NCBI RefSeq assembly: GCF_014655715.1
Contig: NZ_BNBM01000004.1
Coordinates: 257,639-321,638, forward strand
DNA from: Streptomyces lanatus
Lineage (GTDB): Bacteria > Actinomycetota > Actinomycetes > Streptomycetales > Streptomycetaceae
Direction of reading: 5' to 3'
DNA length: 64,000 nt
Of this stretch, positions 61,301 through 64,000 are shown in pieces. Numbering within the stretch: the stretch's first letter is position 1; every line of letters begins with the position of its first letter. The notes under the pieces are model-generated. The model made no database searches. It worked only from the letters and a program-made list of their open reading frames with translations, and was not told the origin of the DNA. Position numbers and translations under genes: made by a program.

Positions 61301-64000
61301 GCGGCCAACCGTTCTGCTTTGTCATCGAGTTGACGGTACGTCAGTCGTGCGTCCCCGCAGATCACCGCCGTACTGTCCGGGCGCGCTGCCGCCTGCCGGG
61401 CGACGAGTTCATGGACGCCGGTGTCGGTGAGGGGGCGGGACGGGCCGTGCCGCCAGGTGAGCGGCACGGGATCGCCGTCGTCTGCGGCGGCCGGGGCGAG
61501 CCGGGACAGTGGCGTCCCGGGGGTGTCGACCGCAGCGGTGAGCAGGTCACGGAAGGTGGCGAAGAAGCGGTCGACGGTGTGCGGGTCGAACAGGTCGGTG
61601 TTGTACTCCAGATGGCAGCGGATGCCCTGGGGCTGATCGGTGAAGTAGACGGTCAGGTCCGTGAGGGCCTTGTCCGGCCCGGCGTCCAGCGGTGTGGCCT
61701 CGACACCGGGCAGCTCGAAGCGGAACGGCTCGGCCCGCTGGAACTCCGCGAACGCCTGGAACACCGGTGTGCGGTCGACGGCCCTGGGCGGGGCGAGTTC
61801 GCGCACCACCCGCTCGAAGGGCACGCGCGCGTGGTCGTACGCGTCGAGGGCGACCGTGCGCACCCGGTCCAGCAGGGTCGTGAACTCGGGGTCGCCGGAC
61901 AGGTCGAGGCGCAGCGCGAGGGTGTTCACGAAGAACCCGAGCACGTCCTCGGCCCGCTCCGGCCGGTCCGAGATGGGGGTGCCGACGACGATGTCCTGCT
62001 GTCCGGTCACCCGGTGCAGCATCGCCGCGTACCCGGCGAGCAGCGTCATGAACAGGGTGCCGCGGTGGGCACGGCTGAACTCGCGCAGCCGCCGTGAGAG
62101 TTCCGGGTCCAGGGTGTGGAAGACGGCCCGGCCGTTGGAGGTCATCGTGGCGGGGCGCGGCCGGTCGGTGGGCAGGGCGAGGACGGGCAGCTCGCCGCCG
62201 AGGGTACGGCGCCAGTGGGCCAGGTCCTCGTCGGCCTCGGGGCTGTGCGCGGACTGCCGCTGTTCCCTGGCGTGGTCGGCGTAGGTCCAGGTGAGCGCGG
62301 GGAGGTCGGGGGACGTGCCGTCGCGTGCGGCTCGGTAGAGGGCCGAGAGGTCGCGGGCGAGGACGGTGGCGGAGGCCGCGTCGACCACGATGTGGTGCAG
62401 GGACAGTACGAGTACGTGCTCCGCCGGGCCGAGCCTGACCAGCCGGGTGACGAACAGCGGGCCGTCGGCCAGGTCGAAGCGGCGTGCGCTCTCGGCCGAC
62501 AGGACGTCCTGGAGCGGGGTGCCGTCCACGACCTCGAAGTCCGGCTCGGCGGAGGGCCGCACCACCTGACGCGCCTCGCCCCCGACCTCCCGGAACACGG
62601 TGCGCAGACCCGGGTGCCGGGCGACGAGACCGCGCACTGCCGTGTGCAGGGCCGGGACATCGAGGGGTCCGTCGAGGCGGATCGCCTTGACCTCGTTGTA
62701 GGCGGTGCGGCCCGGCAGCAGGCGTTCCAGGAACCAGATCCGTTCCTGGCCGGGCGACAACGGCGCGTCGGAAGGGGCGATTTGAGTGCGCGAGGGCCGG
62801 CGGCGCAGCGCGTCCAGATGCGGCAGCCCTGCACGCAGTGCCTCCTCCGATACGCCGAAGTCGACGAGGGCGACGATCTCGTCGGCGCCCGCCGAGGTCA
62901 CCGCGTCCACCACCGGACGGACGCTGTCCACGGTGCCGATCAGGGCGCGCTGGTCGCAGTACCGGCCGTAGGCGCGGCGGAACACCGCGTCCAGGTCGTC
63001 CTCGCTCAGTTCGGCCAGGTCGATGCTGTGGCCGAGGCTGTTGGTGACACCGCTGAAGACGGACAGCGAGGCGCGCATGTACCGGGACAGCGGCTCGTAC
63101 GCCTCCGTCCTCGCGGTGTCGTGGTCGTCCGCGAGGTAGGTGTGCAGCAGGACGGCCACGCGCCCGGCGTCCGGATCCAGGCCGTGCAGGGCCCGGGTGC
63201 GCCGGTACAGGGCGATGTTCTCGCGGAGCTGTTCGACGCTCTGGGTCATCAGGTTGGTGACGATGCCCAGGTCGTGGCGGGCGGCGAGTTCGTAGGAGGC
63301 GGGGTTCCCGACCACCGCGGTGTACAGGGGCGGGGCGTCCTGCACGGGCCTCGGGAAGAGCCGTACCTCGGTGTCGCCGCCCCCGCCGGTCCGGCGCAGG
63401 GCGTCGCCGCGCCAGAACTTCCGTACGTCTTCGAGCTGTTCGTACATCAGCTCCTTGTGCCGCCCGAAACGCTCCGGGAAGAACACGAAGTCCTTGGCGC
63501 TCCAGCCGCTCGCGACACCGATGCCGACGCGTCCGCCGGAGAGGTTGTCGACCATCGACCACTCCTCGGCGACCCGGAGCGGGTCGTGGAGGGGCAGCAC
63601 CACGGAGCCCGCGTTGAGGCCGATCCGCTCGGTCTCACGGGACAGGGCGGCGGCGAGGACGGCCGGGTTGGGGAAGAGACCGCCGAAGGAGTGGAAGTGC
63701 CGCTCGGGCATCCACAGCGCATGGAATCCATGCCGGTCGGCGAACCGGGCGACCTCCATGAGGAGTTCGTACTGGCCGTTCCCGGGCGGCGTGGCTGCGT
63801 CCTGCGGATAGTCGCCGAAGAAGTAGACGCTGAAGTCGGCGGTGCGGCGGGCGGGTTCGGCCGGGCGGGATGCGGTGACGGCTGTCGCGTTCCAGGCCAT
63901 GGAGGCGACCGGGGTGGGGGCGGGGAGCGGCGGAGGAGTCTTCGGCGCCTCGGCCTTCGGGGCCTCTGCCTTCGGTGCCGTGACCCGCCCGCCGGGGAAG
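58357..64000 (-). CDS. NRPS with MupA-type monooxygenase domain (partial; LLM-C-A-T-C)
   Basis: Over 1880 residues, running off the right edge. An ATG at 63900 exists, but the frame stays open to the edge through the Ala/Pro/Lys linker APKAEAPKAEAPK, so the true start lies outside. Counting from 63900: MupA/Atu3671-type luciferase-like monooxygenase (about 20-365; FSVYFFGDYP, MPERHFHSFGG, GVASGWSAKDFVFFPERF), condensation domain (385-815; LSLHHIVVDA), adenylation domain (835-1310; LYTSGSTGTPKG, NVYGPTE, YRTGDLVRW), carrier protein (DLGGHSITAMRL), second condensation domain (1430-1847; LVLHHSACDGWS). My reading of the pocket is D-A-L-F-L-G-V-V-L-K, suggesting a hydrophobic residue. No thioesterase follows. 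Confidence 0.92.
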   Translation of the reverse strand, partial: FPGGRVTAPKAEAPKAEAPKTPPPLPAPTPVASMAWNATAVTASRPAEPARRTADFSVYFFGDYPQDAATPPGNGQYELLMEVARFADRHGFHALWMPERHFHSFGGLFPNPAVLAAALSRETERIGLNAGSVVLPLHDPLRVAEEWSMVDNLSGGRVGIGVASGWSAKDFVFFPERFGRHKELMYEQLEDVRKFWRGDALRRTGGGGDTEVRLFPRPVQDAPPLYTAVVGNPASYELAARHDLGIVTNLMTQSVEQLRENIALYRRTRALHGLDPDAGRVAVLLHTYLADDHDTARTEAYEPLSRYMRASLSVFSGVTNSLGHSIDLAELSEDDLDAVFRRAYGRYCDQRALIGTVDSVRPVVDAVTSAGADEIVALVDFGVSEEALRAGLPHLDALRRRPSRTQIAPSDAPLSPGQERIWFLERLLPGRTAYNEVKAIRLDGPLDVPALHTAVRGLVARHPGLRTVFREVGGEARQVVRPSAEPDFEVVDGTPLQDVLSAESARRFDLADGPLFVTRLVRLGPAEHVLVLSLHHIVVDAASATVLARDLSALYRAARDGTSPDLPALTWTYADHAREQRQSAHSPEADEDLAHWRRTLGGELPVLALPTDRPRPATMTSNGRAVFHTLDPELSRRLREFSRAHRGTLFMTLLAGYAAMLHRVTGQQDIVVGTPISDRPERAEDVLGFFVNTLALRLDLSGDPEFTTLLDRVRTVALDAYDHARVPFERVVRELAPPRAVDRTPVFQAFAEFQRAEPFRFELPGVEATPLDAGPDKALTDLTVYFTDQPQGIRCHLEYNTDLFDPHTVDRFFATFRDLLTAAVDTPGTPLSRLAPAAADDGDPVPLTWRHGPSRPLTDTGVHELVARQAAARPDSTAVICGDARLTYRQLDDKAERLAAVLRERQPATGREIALWLPRSADLVVAMLAVLKAGCAYVPLDPSLGRARAEQIIAECGARIVVAAPDAAGALELPAGVTVVAPDATAQHAPRDAESPTDEPAPCCVLYTSGSTGTPKGVVLTHGGVADLCAWHHRRFAFTPADRAAAVCSQSFDASILEIWPALTAGASVTIADEEVRRDPLALARWYADQGVTFSFLPTALGEQLLRLPARDQPPLRHLLLGGDALRTRPRPEAPYETVNVYGPTEITVLCTTETVAPPGQDPAGPIAIGRPVDNVRLSVLDASGRPVAIGEVGELYVGGPGVALGYLHRPELTAERFLGEPDGRRYRTGDLVRWSGDGKLEFCGRVDDQVKIRGFRVEPEEVSRSLNDLDSVREAAVLARRNNRDEAYLAAYVVPVSVAADDRQALADLLADELAARLPDYLVPRAWRILPALPLTGNGKLDRAALPAPDLVTSAPSRRPGGGEEQSVGGRVRELWAEEFGIDADTLADDVSFFDLGGHSITAMRLVNRVREEFGTEYPMLDFYQDPTPRAMAAQLAGTAPEMTATEVERRAPATAQQSRFATVHADHHLPQVFNVALRLTLSGDLDVTALRGALNRLVERHEGLRTRLARAGDGWEQQVLRARPVDMPVDDLTDRSVAERRAAVERASAEAAETPLDPTGGTPLALRLLRTGDSAWVLLLVLHHSACDGWSVSLLLKELAALYDSAVRGTPDMLPPVPCQPVAYAQWQREQADEAADGRKLEFWLRELDGVPFTVDLPLDRPRPKSASGRGGAVMFTVPAEVRSGVERLARQRGTTPFVVTAAALGRLLARKSAQPDVVFNVSYANRERRAFESLLACTITGFALPVRDGAADSFAALTDQVARTSVECMDRALPVRRIAPAMRERKGVDVPDRLDVGFAYQSSLEAEIELPGLTTAVEDLAPAASRTELTIGLVPAGDELKGFVEYSSDLWDRATIEGWARDYVALLREEVDRTLAH

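Overview
The window is high-GC actinomycete DNA and reads as Streptomyces: strong third-position GC, GTG/TTG starts, many Tat- and Sec-exported hydrolases, several SpoIIE-type PP2C phosphatases with an RsbW-like ATPase domain, and HxlR/GntR-FCD/GlxA regulators. No rRNA, tRNA or CRISPR array was seen. No stretch longer than about 300 bases lacks a gene. Functions are assigned from sequence motifs and family knowledge; no database search was run.

Layout. (1) 1-6.4 kb: an aconitase paralogue, then a likely toxin-immunity pair (SUKH-type immunity protein followed by an exported deaminase with a C-terminal membrane anchor) and a PfkB-type kinase 24 bp downstream. (2) 6.5-9.5 kb: a conserved hypothetical, an HxlR / LLM flavin oxidoreductase / SRPBCC operon with stop-start overlaps, and a small helical protein. 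(3) 9.5-23.1 kb, all on the minus strand: a compact alpha-galactoside island. It encodes a secreted GH27 alpha-galactosidase, an ABC sugar importer, an intracellular GH36 alpha-galactosidase and every step expected for oxidative (De Ley-Doudoroff) galactose breakdown: SDR dehydrogenase, SMP-30 lactonase, DgoD, KDG-type kinase and Eda-type aldolase, with a GntR-family regulator and a mutarotase-like protein. Two copies of an AT-rich palindromic site lie before its two promoters. (4) 23.4-30.4 kb: a 1348-residue GH2 enzyme with a duplicated carbohydrate-binding insert, an aldo-keto reductase, a streptogrisin-type protease and an ABM-domain protein. (5) 30.4-37.8 kb: an alpha/beta hydrolase, DUF817 protein, two small secreted proteins, a double-GNAT acetyltransferase with a tandem partial duplicate, small proteins, an ABC exporter and a methyltransferase. 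(6) 37.9-47.9 kb: three multidomain PP2C phosphatases interleaved with a HAD phosphatase and a TPR-like protein. (7) 48-52.9 kb: GH46 chitosanase, FprA ferredoxin reductase, a secreted lamin-tail-like protein and two conserved hypotheticals. (8) 53-54.2 kb: a two-gene ATP-grasp RiPP (graspetide-type) locus. (9) 54.2-58.3 kb: membrane protein / GlxA-type regulator, a methyltransferase and an IS5-family element with a programmed frameshift. (10) 58.4 kb to the right edge: a large NRPS with a MupA-type monooxygenase domain, cut by the window end.

Most noteworthy are the RiPP locus lacking its usual methyltransferase, the deaminase toxin-like protein with its SUKH neighbour, the complete oxidative galactose island with its duplicated operator, and the NRPS whose reading frame runs off the window.
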